Of a stretch of 64,000 nucleotides of DNA, positions 10,526 through 21,802 are shown piece by piece. Position numbers and translations under genes: made by a program. This stretch comes from Carya illinoinensis (Eukaryota; Streptophyta; Magnoliopsida; Fagales; Juglandaceae): the NCBI RefSeq assembly GCF_018687715.1, contig NC_056757.1, positions 28,067,501 to 28,131,500 on the forward strand, written 5' to 3'. Position 1 is the first letter of the stretch, and each line of letters starts with the position of its first letter. A model generated the notes under the pieces. The model did no database searches. It saw only the letters and a list, made by a program, of their open reading frames with translations, and was not told the origin of the DNA.

Positions 10526-13500
10526 ACTTTCATTTACTTATTTATTGCCCTAAGCATCATAGTGTTCCTTATAAGTCCTCAGTGTGCTAGAAATGAAATT
10601 ATCAATATTTGGGATTAAAGACTCATAGACAATCCTATTTCTTAAAAACCAAATACTGTCCATAACATTAATGTCAAAGATTTGGAAAATGTGCTCATCA
10701 TTATGGGAAATGTTTATCTTTTCTGTGGAAAAAGTTATGCATTCAATCCATTGACTGATCTCATGATTTGCAAGGCAGGAGATATTCAAAGGCCAAGGGG
10801 AGTGCCTCCAAAAATTCTAGTGAGAGGGCAAGTTAAAAATAAATGAATTTGGGTCTCTTCCTCACTATTGCAAATGGGACAATGACTTTCTTCATCTATT
10901 AGAGGAATAAATCTTTTCACCAAGGACTTAGTGGGAATAATGTTGTTGAGAATTTTCCAACTTAGAAGTCTTAGTCTATCTTGTATCTTGATTTTCTAAA
11001 ATTTTTTCCAAATATTTGACTGCACCTGAGGGGGATTGGAATTCATGGTAATGGCAACATAGGTAGATTTAACAGAGGAAATTCCTGAAGAATGGTGCAT
11101 CCATCAAAGTTTATCCTCCTGTCGATGAAAGTTAGTTTAGGTTTATGGGATTTTCAAAATTTCAGTCACAATATCAAGGTGGAACAGAGCTTGTAGTAAA
11201 AGAATGTTCCATCTTCTAGGTTCTTCCATGTGAGCTCAGAGACAGCAAGGGTCCTATCGTTGTCAATGGGCATGTTGTTTGGAATTTGCTGAAAGTTTGG
11301 CTGAATTGGAATCCAAGAGTCAGACCAAACCTTTGTACTTGTGTCATTGTTTATCTAGAAGCACACACTTTGTTTAAAAAAGTCATTTTGCTTGAGAATG
11401 CATTTCCAGATTCAAGAATCAGAAGCTTTTGGAAGGGTGTTAAAGAAATTGGAATTATCCAACTACTTTCCAGAAAGAACATATTTCCAAGTGCTATTGG
11501 TCCCGTTTATTATATTCCAACCTAATTTGCACAAGAGGGTTTTGTTAAAATCTGACTTTCAAGATTTTGGTGTGAAGTTTTTAGATTTTTCAAGAGGGAA
11601 TCCCCACCAAAATTTTGCGAATGCTTTGTCAATCTTTTTGGTGAATGATTTTGGAATCAAAAGTATCGACATTACATAAGAGGGAATGGAACTAGTAATT
11701 GAATGGATAAAGGTGGTTCTGCTGAACTGAGATAGTAACTTTGCCTTCTAGCCTGCAAGTTTCTCAAAAAAATTTTCTTGAAGATGTTCAAAGTGAATTT
11801 TTTTTAGGCTTTGAATGAGGGAGAAAGTCTTAAGTACTTTATTTTTGAAGAGGCAATTTTATAACTAAATAGATCTTTTACGTCTTTTTTCTTCTAAGTA
11901 AAGTGTTTCTGCTGAATTGAATGGGTGATTTATTAGGATAAGATTTTTGACTCAGCCAAGAAGAGTATTTTTCCAAGCAGTTCATGAAAATTTTTGCATT
12001 TTATTGTGATACTTTCCCAAAGATTATAAGATCATCAAAAAACATAAGATGATAAATGGATGAGCTATGTCTATTAATCTTTATTCCTTTGAGATGTCTC
12101 AAATATTCCTCCCTAGTAATGAGTCTTGTTAGGACTTATGTACCTAGTATGAGCAGAAAGGGGAGATAAGAGATCTTCTTGCCTAAGGCCCTGAGAAGGG
12201 TGGAAAAAGGCACAAGGGTTCCCATTGATAATCACAGAGTAGGACATAGTGGTAATGCATTCTTTTATCCAATTGATCAAACTTCTATGAAATCCTAACG
12301 TTGACATAATGCTTAGAATAAAATTCCACTCCATCATATCGAAAACATTTTCCATATCTATCTTCACTACCATAAGCCCATTTTTTTCTCTTTTCTTTTT
12401 AAGGTGATGAAAGGCTTCTTAGGCAAGTATGTTGTTTTCTTAAATGACTCTGCCAAGGACAAAAGCAGTTTGGTGTAGAGAGATAATCCTTGGGAGAATT
12501 CTTTTTAGCTTGTTAGCAAAGATCTTTGCTATGACTTTGTAGCAAACATTTGAGAGACTGATTGGTCTGTATTGATGCACTATGGTTGGGTGGTTTATTT
12601 TCGGAATGAGGACTATATAAGTGTCGTTCAATTTTTTTAATAGTTTCCCATGTATGAAAAAAAATCTTATGGTCGCAATGAAGTTAATTTTTATAATGTC
12701 TCAATCTTGCTTGTAAAATAAGCCAATGAAACCATCAGGATCAGGGGCTTTTGTTGAAGGAATTTACTTTATTGTGCTTATGATTTCCTCCTGAGTGGGA
12801 ATCTCACAAAGAAAGTTATTGTCCAAATCAAAGATCTTGCTTAGAAATAGCTCATCTAGATCAGCGTGTGGAATGGGATTGGACGAATTGTATATATTTG
12901 TGAAGTGATCCAAAAAGATGTTATGAATGTCAGTATGGTCAGTTGTCCAGTGATTGTGATTTTGTTTCAAGCTTTCAATGGAATTAGCTTTACTTCTGAT
13001 TGTGGTTGACAAGTGGAAGAATTTTGTGTTGAGTTCGGTCGTGGTCAACCATTGTAACCTTAACTTCTGTCTCCAAAGGATTTCTTTCCTCTTAAGTTGC
13101 TCATCTAGAAGTTCCTTAATCTCAGCTTCGGAATTCATGGCTTGATTGGTGAGGTCATTGTTTTGGATATGAGAAATGGCTTGTTTTAAATTTTTTTATG
13201 GAAGTTTGAATGTTTATGAAGTGATATTTGTTCCACATTTTTAGAGCCTTTTTGACATTTTTTAATTTTTGGTGAGAATAAGACCAGGGATTCATACAAA
13301 AGGAGTGTTCTAAGCTTTTTGCACCACCATTTGACTGGTCGGATCTCTTATTCAAAGTTTTTCAAACTTAAAAGGATTTCCGTGATAGTTTCTTCCCATG
13401 GTGTCCAGAATTATGGGTGAATGGTCAGGTGAGCTGATGAGAAGGTGTTGAAGGGTGGCTTTGGGAAGAGGTTCATCCAAGGAGCGTTGGCTATCCCTCT

Positions 13501-14097
13501 GTCAAGTCTCTCTCTGATATTTCTAGTTCCTTGTCTATTGTTGGTCCAAGTGAGTTTTGGTCTGTGGAAGCCAATATCAACCATTCCATTTGTTTCTATG
13601 TAAGCTCTAAGGTCATTTGATTTTGAGGAGTAAGTAAAGGGCCTTCCCCCTAATTTTTTAGATTGTCTAAGGACAACATTAAAATCACAAATGTTAAGAA
13701 TAGGACCATTAAAGATGTGAGTAATCTTTTCTAGATTTTTCCAAAAACTTCATTTTTTACAGTGTTGTGCAGGGTAATAAACAAGATTTAAAAGCCACGG
13801 ATTATGAACAGGATTAGAGTACACAAACAAAGTCATTATATTACTATTCATAAAAACAGGTTCTATAACTATGCCATTTTTCCACATAAACAAAAGTCCA
13901 CCCCATCTAATGTATGGTAGAATATTTACATACAAGTTAAAACCTAATCTATTCACAATGGTTGGAGTATTCACATCATACAAAATTATCTTCAAGAGGA
14001 AGACTGCATCAAGTTTTAAATACTTGATGTTTGCCTCTAAGCTTCTAATTGCATGGGGACGGGCAAGGCCCTTGTAATTCTAACACAGAATCTTCAT
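10526..14097 (-). pseudogene. LINE ORF2: endonuclease, reverse transcriptase, zf-RVT
   Basis: ORF2 starts at ATG 14097, reading MKILC*NYKGLARPHAIRSL (stop where the family has Trp). The endonuclease follows, with GGLLFMWKNG at about 13890 and ICDFNVVLRQSKKLGGRPFTY and RLDRGIANAPW at about 13700-13450. The linker DEQLKRKEILWRQKLRLQWL (13110) leads to the RT: YRPISLSNVCYKVIAKIFANKLK (12560), KIDMENVFDMMEW (12360, motif A Asp present), SQGLRQEDLLSPL (12190) and HLMFFDDLIIF (about 12045, catalytic DD present, FADD changed to FFDD). A zf-RVT region lies near 11100-10850. Several stops and frameshifts make it non-functional. Confidence 0.85.
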
Positions 14098-14329
14098 TTT
14101 TCATTGGGTGAAGTACATGCCCTGCCACACCGGCTTCATTATCCAATGAAAAAAAAACTTTAGATGTTGGGTCTGAGACATATTACTCAAGTATTGTGTC
14201 TCTTTTTGGTACAGGGAGAATTTGGATTTTTTTGTCCGTCTTTCTATATGGTTGCATTTCCTCCATTTAGCATGTTGGATGTACTCTGCAATCGAGATCT
14301 CCTTCATTTCCCCAGTCTCTGAAGTTGAG

Positions 14330-14694
14330 TTATTTCCTTGCTTTGGCTTGGTGTGATAGCTGTTTGAGGTTTTTCATTCCTCTCCAAGTGAGGTTGACTC
14401 TCCCTGCCCTCCATGAGTATGCATTTTCTTTGATCCGTGTTCTAAGTTTTCAGTGATGGGGATTTAGGTAGAGATTAACAACTTTTGGGATACAATTCGA
14501 GAAGAGAAAGGGGAATGTGAAGGATGCTTGGTATTGGAATGTGTTGGGTTGTTGTAGTAAGTTGCTGGGTGTATTGGGCTGATCGAGGACAAAATTCCTA
14601 GAGCTTGGGTTAGGGTTTGGTTGGACTGGGTTGGTTGTTTGCTGGGCTGGGTTAGTATTCTGTTGCCCTTGGTTGTTAGGCCTTGCTGAAGGGG
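14330..14694 (-). pseudogene. LINE ORF1 C-terminal remnant
   Basis: A minus-strand Thr/Gln/Ser-rich stretch (14763-14464 holds QPSKQPTQSNQTLTQAL) lies between the solo LTR and ORF2, as expected for the variable C-terminus of L1 ORF1. The open frame continues artificially into the LTR. There is no domain to recognise. Confidence 0.45.
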
Positions 14695-14699
14695 TTGGG
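14695..14699 (+). repeat. target-site duplication of solo LTR (left)
   Basis: TTGGG, repeated at 16823-16827. Confidence 0.8.
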
Positions 14700-16822
14700 T
14701 GTGATGCCCTAAACTCCCATGTACGGACACGTGGAAATCAAGACGTCGGAATGATGATAACACGAGTCACGCATCCTATCATTAATGCCAAGTATGTGTA
14801 CAAGCAAAAAGTGTACAACAAAAACACAGCAGAATAATTAAAATCAGTCAACTAAATACCATAATTTTTAAATACAAGTTCACTTAAGCATAAAGCGTAC
14901 ACAAAATAATACAGTTATCCAAAATAAATATAATACAAATAAAAAACAATAACAAAAAACAAGAAATAAATCTCAACCCACGAGAGAGTGATCCTTGATC
15001 ACTCTTTCGGTAGAACCGCATCCTCAGACTCGGCCTCCTCATCATCTGCATTAAAGTCTACGGTATCAAGAAAAAGTACTGCATGTAAGTAATAATCCAA
15101 ATAGGCTACAAGATAAAAATACATTAAAGCAACAACAATATGCATAAACATGATACTATATGCATGAGACTCAACAATCATCATTTCTCAAAATAACCAA
15201 TTTTCCACGTACGCCAAAATCTCATTTTGGCCCAAAACATTTCCAGTCCATTAAAACAACCGCCATTTTCCTAGAAAATGACCCGACAACAAATCTTGCA
15301 TTTTTTCCAAGAAATTGCCCAATAACCAACTATTAGAGTACTGTAGGTGAGAATCAAAGGTGTGACTCTACCACCGTCTCTGCTTACCACCGTCCCTACA
15401 ACTCCGTCTGTAGGTGAGAATTACAGGCAAGACTCTACCACCATCCCTACTTACCACCATCCCTACCGCGTGCATCGTAGAGATGAATTACAGGCGGGAC
15501 TCCACCACCGTCCCTGCATACCACTATCCCTACAGTATCTCTGTCTCAATCGTCCAATCCATTCGTTTTAAACATACCCAAAAATCATTTATCACATAAA
15601 ATCCAGTTCTCATTTTGTAAGCACGAACATGCGTGTACTATGCAATGCATACGGCAAAATACAAAAACATCCAACAACAACAAATTCTGACATCAATCAA
15701 TCATATACACAACTCTGTCCTCCAATCCAACCGACCCTCATGCTCTTCGGACTCAGTTCAACACAACCAATCAATCACAAGTATTGTTAATGGGAAAATA
15801 TATTTAAATCTTAAAAGTCATTTGAAAAATACTTACAGTACTATAAAATAATTTTTAGAAGATCAATGAGCTGCAAAAGGCTGCGGAAAGGCAACATCAC
15901 ATTGAAAGATGCATTGTGGCCGTGGGTCACAAAATACCCAAATTTGAATAGGATCAAATGAAAACTAGAGAAGGTTAGGGTAGGGTCTAGGGATTCTGGT
16001 GAAGATAATGATGGTAGTGGTTGGTTGTGAGTGGAGGCACAAACGGCGGTTGAAGGCCAAAAAGTCTAAAACAGAAAGTAGGATGGTTGAGTTTCACCGG
16101 TAGTTGATTGGAGCTGGGGAAGGGTGGGTTAGATTGCTAGATGGTCGATAATAAAGTGGTGAAGAAATGGTGATCGATGGTGGCGCAGGGAGGATTTTGA
16201 GTCGCGGCTTAGAGGTGCACGTGGGGGCTAACAGTGGCACGGGGCAACTTGAAAATGAAGGGGGAGGGTCACCGGCTGATTGGGAAGCAACTAGGGTGGG
16301 CGGTGTTGACCACGCTAGCGAGTAACGAGCGCGTTGGAGGAGAAAATGAAAACGAATAGAGGTAGAGGGGAGGGGTTGGATCGCACGGGAGAGAAACAAG
16401 GGAGGAGAAAAAGAAAAAAGAAAAAAGAGAAAAGAAAAAAGAAAAAGGAAAAAAGGGAAAAGGAAGTAAAAGAAATGAGGTCTAAACCTCACAACTTGAG
16501 TCACTAAACTGATCCAATAAAAATTATTTTCAAAACAACAAATTAAATAAAATAATTTAAATACAGTGATTAAATAAAATAAAATAATAAAATCTAAAAA
16601 CATAATAATTTTAAAGCCCAAAAATAATTAATTTAAATTAAAAAATAATTTAAATACAAAACAATAATAAATAACAAGAAAACATATTAAAATAATTTCA
16701 CAACTTAAAAATCATAAAATAATACCTCAAAAATCACATTTAATTTAAAACAAGGAAACTACTAGTTATAGTAATGTTAAAAAATCAATCAATAAAAATA
16801 CACGTAAAAAAGGGATATCACA
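14700..16822. mobile_element. solo LTR, 2.1 kb, nested in the LINE
   Basis: The 2123-bp block starts TGTGATGCCCTAAAC and ends GGGATATCACA. This gives TG...CA ends with a short inverted repeat (TGTGAT/ATCACA). It is flanked by TTGGG on both sides. Removing it rejoins the LINE ORF1. It has no internal domain, primer-binding site or polypurine tract, so it is best read as an LTR left by recombination between the two LTRs of a longer element. It holds a 3 x 67-bp tandem array (15343-15543). The 175-codon minus frame at 16621-16094 is low-complexity and not a credible gene. Confidence 0.8.
15343..15543. repeat. 67-bp tandem repeat, three units
   Basis: Units start at 15343, 15410 and 15477 (GTAGGTGAGAA / GTAGGTGAGAA / GTAGAGATGAA). 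Each contains two CACC[G/A]TCCCT-type motifs (ACTCTACCACCGTC...TTACCACCGTCCCTAC). The spacing is exactly 67 in both steps. Confidence 0.85.
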
Positions 16823-16827
16823 TTGGG
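16823..16827 (+). repeat. target-site duplication of solo LTR (right)
   Basis: TTGGG, an exact match to 14695-14699. Confidence 0.8.
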
Positions 16828-18560
16828 TCAACCATTAGAGTATCAAATGATAGTTTGTTTAAGTTGCAGGATTTTGATGGGTTAAGTGTTGCACGTATTG
16901 GGTTTGGTTTTATTGCAAGACATGATTTGCTTGATGGGCTCACCAAAAGGGAAATAGCATTGGCCTTGAGTGTGAATTCAGTTGGGCTTTTGAGCTACTC
17001 GAACTGAGCTATAATGCTCTTAAAGATTGAATTTGTTTTCTCTGTGGGTGTATGTTGGTCCGTATGCTTATTGTGCATTCCAAAGATAATGGGTGAATTG
17101 ATGGGAGTTAAGGAGGGTGGGCTGTGATTAAGAGAAGGGGGTGCAACTCTTACTAGTTGATAAGGATTGCTGGGATGAATGGAGTGGATGTTCTTGGTCA
17201 TCGTGAAAGAGTGACAAACTCTACTGTTGCAGTTCTATAGGGAGATATGCCATGCCATTGAGTTGCAGATTGGGCTGCTTTCATTAAAGGAAATCTTCTC
17301 TGTAGATTGATGAGATAGCAAACTGCCATGTGTTCCTTAATAGTTCGTCTCCCCTTACATGAATACTGAGTTGCTCACCATGGGTGGTTTTCCCTGTAGC
17401 TTCGATTCGGATGCAGAAACTGGATTCTTCTTGCACCATCAAGTTGCTGAGTTGCTGCATTTCCTCCATTTTCCCCTTTCCTTTTGATGATTGCAGGAAG
17501 AATTATCTTGTTTCAAAAGTTTTTTGTTTGTTTACTAAGGCTCTCATTTCCAATTGACCCAACCTTGCCGCATGTTGGTGGCTCTCATATTGATCCAATC
17601 TTCTCATAGCCATGTTCTTTGCTCTCATCCACGGACCGAAGTTTGTTACTTATGTTTGAGTTTGGAAAAGGAGATAAGCTTGCTGTATATGACCTAGGCA
17701 TTCACAACAGTAGCAAAAGTCAGATAGTCTTTCATATTTAAAGCTGATCTAGGTTGCTTGTCTTCTAGGTCGTGAGAGTGGAAAGCCATCAGGGAGTGAG
17801 TTTTCAACATTTATTTCCACTTGTACACGCATATATCTTTTGAGGATTATTCTCATGTCCGTGGCTTGCTCCACCTGAATAAAATTCCCTAGCTTTCTTA
17901 TTATTCTTTCTGTATTTGCTATTATCATGTATTCTAAAGGCAATCCATGTACCTGCACCTAGAAGGTTGACATCTTGAGATCTATTTCTTGTAGACTTAA
18001 TCTAATATGCCAGTCTCTTACTAGCATATGGAAGCCTCTGATATTCCATGGTTGTTGTTCTAGAACTCTAAATTTTTCATGTTGTGTTGGGAAGGTGAAA
18101 AGAAAGGTATTTGTGCTTAAGTCTTTAGTTGAGAGCCCTATAATAAGCTTCATGCTGCCTTTATCGTAGCATGCAATGCATGTTTGTTGAGTGGCTTGGA
18201 GGAGATAATGTATCAAATGAGTATATGCTCTGAAAGATATGTTGCAGTTTCAATTTCTGGCTGTAAGTCTAGGTCGATCCATTTTAGAGTGTTTGAGGGT
18301 TTGATGATTCTTTCAGTTTCTAGGTTACGCATTGTTGCACTCGTCTTAGGGTTACCAAGAAGAGTTTGTGGGTATTTGATTGGTTTGCTGGAAGAGGATG
18401 TGTGTGGTTTTTGCATATTTGAGCTGTGGATTGATGGTTGAAATGGGTTGGTAGAAAGGTGTGCATTGATAATGAAAGTGTGTTTAAGGTTATCTTAATT
18501 GAGGATGATGAAGGACTGCTGTGGTAGTTCTGGTTTGGTTAGGAAAACTGAAAATGAAAC
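16828..18560 (-). pseudogene. LINE ORF1 (DUF4283, zinc knuckle), N-terminal part
   Basis: Minus-strand frames 18216-17961 and 17958-17749 are in the same phase, split by one TAG at 17961-17959. There MSTF*VQVHGLPLEY should have Trp. Together they form a DUF4283 domain, the RNA-binding gag-like part of plant L1 ORF1. At about 17745-17700 the frame reads YERLSDFCYCCECLGH, a zinc knuckle that keeps C-x2-C and GH but has lost its last Cys. Further N-terminal sequence (KPIKYPQTLLGNPKTSATMR, to about 18416) and the leader run up to the duplication at 18645. Confidence 0.7.
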
Positions 18561-18644
18561 TAGATTAAGAGAGGTTTGACTCACTGGGGAGGAATGGAGA
18601 ACTCATTTGAAGAGAGTTGGGGGATGAATATTGGAGTATGTTTT

Positions 18645-18659
18645 AACATGCACTAACTT
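18645..18659 (-). repeat. target-site duplication, 5' side of full-length LINE
   Basis: AACATGCACTAACTT, identical to 8561-8575. Confidence 0.85.
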
Positions 18660-19039
18660 ACCTATCCACTTTTTACGCTTATTATCTCTTTTCATGAACA
18701 ATCATGTTATTTTTTCCATTCTAATTTTTTATTCCATGCACAAAATTAATTCAAACATCTACAAATCTTTTCATTTTTCTCCCATCTAAATATGGGTAAA
18801 ATATATTCTTAGATTTTATTGATTAGTTTATTTTTAAAATATAAGCAAAAAATAATGATTTAATTATAATTAACGATATTACCATTTTGTTATTAATTAT
18901 AAAAGTATTGGAAAAATAAGTGTTATAACTATGATAATCAAAATAAAATATATTTTACTTAATAAAAAAAATAGTAGATATGCAAAATATGACAAAAAAA
19001 TCTAAGAAATTAATAAAAAAAGAATATAGTTTTTCAATA

Positions 19040-19225
19040 TAATTTTTTTTAAGATTTGAAAAAGTTTAGTTATTTTTTGTGTTTTTTTTGAATTGAGAAA
19101 ATTATAATGATTAGCTAATAATTATATGAAAAAGTTGAAAAATTAAAAATTTAAAATTGAAAAGTGTTTATATTTGAGTAATATTTAAATGTTAAAATAA
19201 ATAAGATAAATTAGGACCATCTCAA
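19040..19225 (+). repeat. MITE family A fragment
   Basis: It contains GATTTGAAAAAGTTTAG, TATAATGATTAGCTAATAATTA, AAAATTGAAAAGTGTTTATATTTG and ACCATCTCAAC in family order. The 5' part is degraded into AT-rich DNA. Confidence 0.5.
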
Positions 19226-19237
19226 CATCTAAATGGT

Positions 19238-19430
19238 CCTGCTAGGTTTGGATATAATGAAAATTTTAACTCATCTCATTTAATCATTATAATTTTTTTA
19301 CATTCTTACATTAATATAATAAATAATTTAATTTTTTTAAATCTAAAATAATAATAATATTTAAAAAAAATTCTGAAAATACTTTATTTAACTACCTCTT
19401 CTCATCTTATCGTCTAAATCTCACCTTAAA
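19238..19430 (-). repeat. MITE family A short copy
   Basis: It starts GGTTTGGATA and shows the family landmarks in degraded form (AACTCATCTCATTTAATCATTATAA, then TCTCATCTTATCGTCTAAATCTCA). Confidence 0.4.
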
Positions 19431-20431
19431 TGTGATCGCCAATCCCATACTAATGCTCACTTTAAAATTTCAAGACTCAGATGCGGGTTTGGGGCACCGC
19501 CGCACCGGCATCCCCTATTTCCAAGGATGAGTGTGAGTGGCCTACTTTTGGACAAGATGCATGTTAGAACCTTGATCCAATTACGTAAGATGTCTCTTTC
19601 GGAGCCTCCACCTTCCGGGCAACTCGACCTTTAATTGCCAGCTTGCGCAACATGAATGCCAGCTTGCGCAGCATGAGGGCCAGTGATACCATGGTTGTGC
19701 CGCAAAAGGAAAACAAAATTGTTTTTATTGGGGCTACGTATAATGAATCGAAATGTTATCCGGCTACAAAATTACTAAGGACTGATTACTAAACTAAGAC
19801 ACCATTTTTTGTACATTTCATTTTTAAGTAAATATTTTTTTTATAATAAAAGAAAGGTATTCTTGGAACTACTTTCGACATAATTATAAAAATATTTCAT
19901 AAAATTAAATTTAAAAATTAACATAATTTTATGTAATATATTATATCTATTTTAAAATATGTATAATACATCGAGTTATATAAATTTATAATTTTATTTT
20001 TATTAAATAACTAAATTATTTCTCTATTTTATTTTAAAACACTTGTAAACTTATCATTAAAAAAAAAATTAGTTTATTTATATTTTCTGAATAAATAACT
20101 GATGTTTGCTCTTTGAAAACATGTTGTTATAATAAAAATTTCCTATTTTTTAGCTCCTCATCAAGCCTATATATCTACACTACCTTGCTAATAGAAAAAA
20201 ATAAAAAATAATAAAAAGGAGAAATGATTTTGTTACCATGACCTAGCTGTTGTTGTGTCCTCCTTCCCTTCCCCATGACTCTCAAACCCAAACTGAAACT
20301 CAAGCGTCTCCCCACGTCTTCTCTGAATCTCTTCAATCATTAACTTAATTCATTTCCTTCATCCAGCAAAGGCGTACGCACACTTTAATCCAAAAAGAAA
20401 GCTAAAAAGAAGAGCGAGGTCAGAGAGAGAG
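19431..20431. other. upstream region of the XXT gene
   Basis: The first 300 bp are moderately GC-rich and contain a 21-bp direct repeat (TGCCAGCTTGCGCAACATGAA / TGCCAGCTTGCGCAGCATGAG, about 19637-19678). The rest is AT-rich. The last 150 bp are CT-rich leader-like sequence. No gene is seen. Confidence 0.4.
20168..20174 (+). promoter_or_regulatory. candidate TATA box of the XXT gene
   Basis: TATATAT lies in CAAGCCTATATATCTACAC, 258 bp before the ATG. A CT-rich leader follows. The choice rests on position and context only. Confidence 0.4.
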
Positions 20432-21802
20432 ATGGGCCAGGATCCCTTGACGGCCCTGAAACGAGGTTCAGCTACTGGCCTCCCTACTAGTACTACTACA
20501 ACAACTGCCAGAGGCCGTGCGGCGGCGGTCCCACGCGGCCGGCAGATCAAGAAGACCTTCAACAACCTGAAGCTGACCCTCCTCTGCGGCTTCGTGACCA
20601 TACTCGTCCTTCGCGGCACCATTGGCATCGGCAACCTCACCGGCTCCTCAGACTCCGATCTCGACGCCCAGAAGATTGCTGAGGAGACCAAACGAATCCT
20701 CGACGAGATCCGATCCGACGACGAACCCTCCGACCCCAACGAACCACCCGAGCCCGAGATCAACCCCAACATCACCTACTCTCTCGGACCCAAGATCTCG
20801 AACTGGGACGAGGAGAGAAGGAATTGGCTCGCCAAAAACCCGGAGTTTCCCAGCTATGTGAAGGGGAAAGCTCGGGTTTTGCTTGTCACTGGGTCGCCTC
20901 CGAAGCCTTGTGATAACCCAATTGGGGATCACTACCTTTTGAAGTCCATTAAGAATAAGATTGACTATTGTAGGATTCATGGGATTGAGATCGTGTACAA
21001 TTTGGCTCATTTGGACAAGGAGCTCGCTGGGTACTGGGCGAAATTGCCGTTGATTCGGAGGTTAATGTTGTCGCACCCGGAGGTCGAGTGGATATGGTGG
21101 ATGGACAGCGATGCTTTGTTTACGGACATGGTGTTTGAGCTTCCTCTGAGGAAGTATATCAATCATAATTTGGTTATCCATGGTTACCCAGATTTGTTAT
21201 TCGATCAGAAGTCGTGGATTGCGTTGAACACTGGTAGTTTTTTGTTCAGGAACTGCCAGTGGTCCTTGGATTTGCTTGATGTTTGGGCTCCAATGGGCCC
21301 CAAGGGGCCTATTCGGGACGAGGCCGGGAAGATTTTGACGGCAAATTTGAAGGGCCGGCCGGCTTTCGAGGCTGATGATCAGTCTGCATTGATATACTTG
21401 TTGATTTCGAAGAAGGATGAGTGGATGGATAAGGTGTTCGTGGAGAATTCTTACTATTTGCATGGTTATTGGGCCGGGTTGGTGGATAGGTACGAGGAAA
21501 TGATGGAGAAGTATCATCCGGGATTAGGGGACGAGAGGTGGCCGTTTGTGACACATTTCGTGGGTTGCAAGCCTTGTGGGAGCTACGGCGATTATGCTGT
21601 TGAGAGGTGCTTGAAAAGCATGGAGAGAGCATTCAATTTTGCGGATAATCAGGTGCTGAAGCTGTATGGGTTTAGGCATAGAGGGTTGTTGAGTCCTAAG
21701 ATCAAGAGGATTAGGAATGAGACTACCACTCCTTTGGAGTCTGTAGACCAGTTTGATATTCGGCATTCAACGCGCGGTGCACAAAGTGGGCAAGAATTGT
21801 GA
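20432..21802 (+). CDS. XXT2: xyloglucan 6-xylosyltransferase (GT34), XXT1/XXT2-like
   Basis: Intronless, 456 aa, close to the 460 aa of Arabidopsis XXT1/XXT2. These Golgi type II membrane enzymes transfer xylose from UDP-xylose to the beta-1,4-glucan backbone of xyloglucan. Visible: a short cytosolic tail with [11 protein letters not shown], a signal anchor (about residues 45-65, [15 protein letters not shown]), an acidic Pro-rich stem ([12 protein letters not shown]), then the GT34 catalytic domain. It has [20 protein letters not shown] and [13 protein letters not shown], the metal-binding DSD at residues 225-227. [26 protein letters not shown] and [19 protein letters not shown] also match the family. 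The ATG follows GAGAGAGAG at 20432. The XXT1 versus XXT2 assignment is not resolved; the gene looks intact. Confidence 0.94.
   Translation: MGQDPLTALKRGSATGLPTSTTTTTARGRAAAVPRGRQIKKTFNNLKLTLLCGFVTILVLRGTIGIGNLTGSSDSDLDAQKIAEETKRILDEIRSDDEPSDPNEPPEPEINPNITYSLGPKISNWDEERRNWLAKNPEFPSYVKGKARVLLVTGSPPKPCDNPIGDHYLLKSIKNKIDYCRIHGIEIVYNLAHLDKELAGYWAKLPLIRRLMLSHPEVEWIWWMDSDALFTDMVFELPLRKYINHNLVIHGYPDLLFDQKSWIALNTGSFLFRNCQWSLDLLDVWAPMGPKGPIRDEAGKILTANLKGRPAFEADDQSALIYLLISKKDEWMDKVFVENSYYLHGYWAGLVDRYEEMMEKYHPGLGDERWPFVTHFVGCKPCGSYGDYAVERCLKSMERAFNFADNQVLKLYGFRHRGLLSPKIKRIRNETTTPLESVDQFDIRHSTRGAQSGQEL

Larger units (their letters stand above)
8576..18644 (-). mobile_element. L1-type LINE, near full length, with nested insertions
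   Basis: The element is framed by an exact 15-bp target-site duplication (8561-8575 and 18645-18659), which is how its ends were found. On the minus strand it runs from a 5' leader near 18644 through ORF1 (DUF4283, zinc knuckle) to ORF2 (endonuclease, RT, zf-RVT, RNase H), a 3'UTR and a short poly(A). A solo LTR (14700-16822) and another insertion (about 9170-10520) interrupt it. Removing them leaves roughly 6.6 kb, a normal plant L1 length. Many stops and frameshifts show it is old and inactive. Confidence 0.85.

Noticed and set aside
15343..15543. possible CRISPR-like array
   Set aside because: The three 67-bp units are direct tandem repeats without spacers, in a plant LTR.
16094..16621. 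175-codon minus-strand frame in the solo LTR
   Set aside because: The translation is low-complexity (runs of F/L and S/P from purine/AT tracts), and no domain is present. The frame arises from an A/G-rich LTR region.
20359..21766. several minus-strand frames across the XXT gene
   Set aside because: They are antisense shadows of a GC-rich coding exon with clear GT34 motifs on the + strand.
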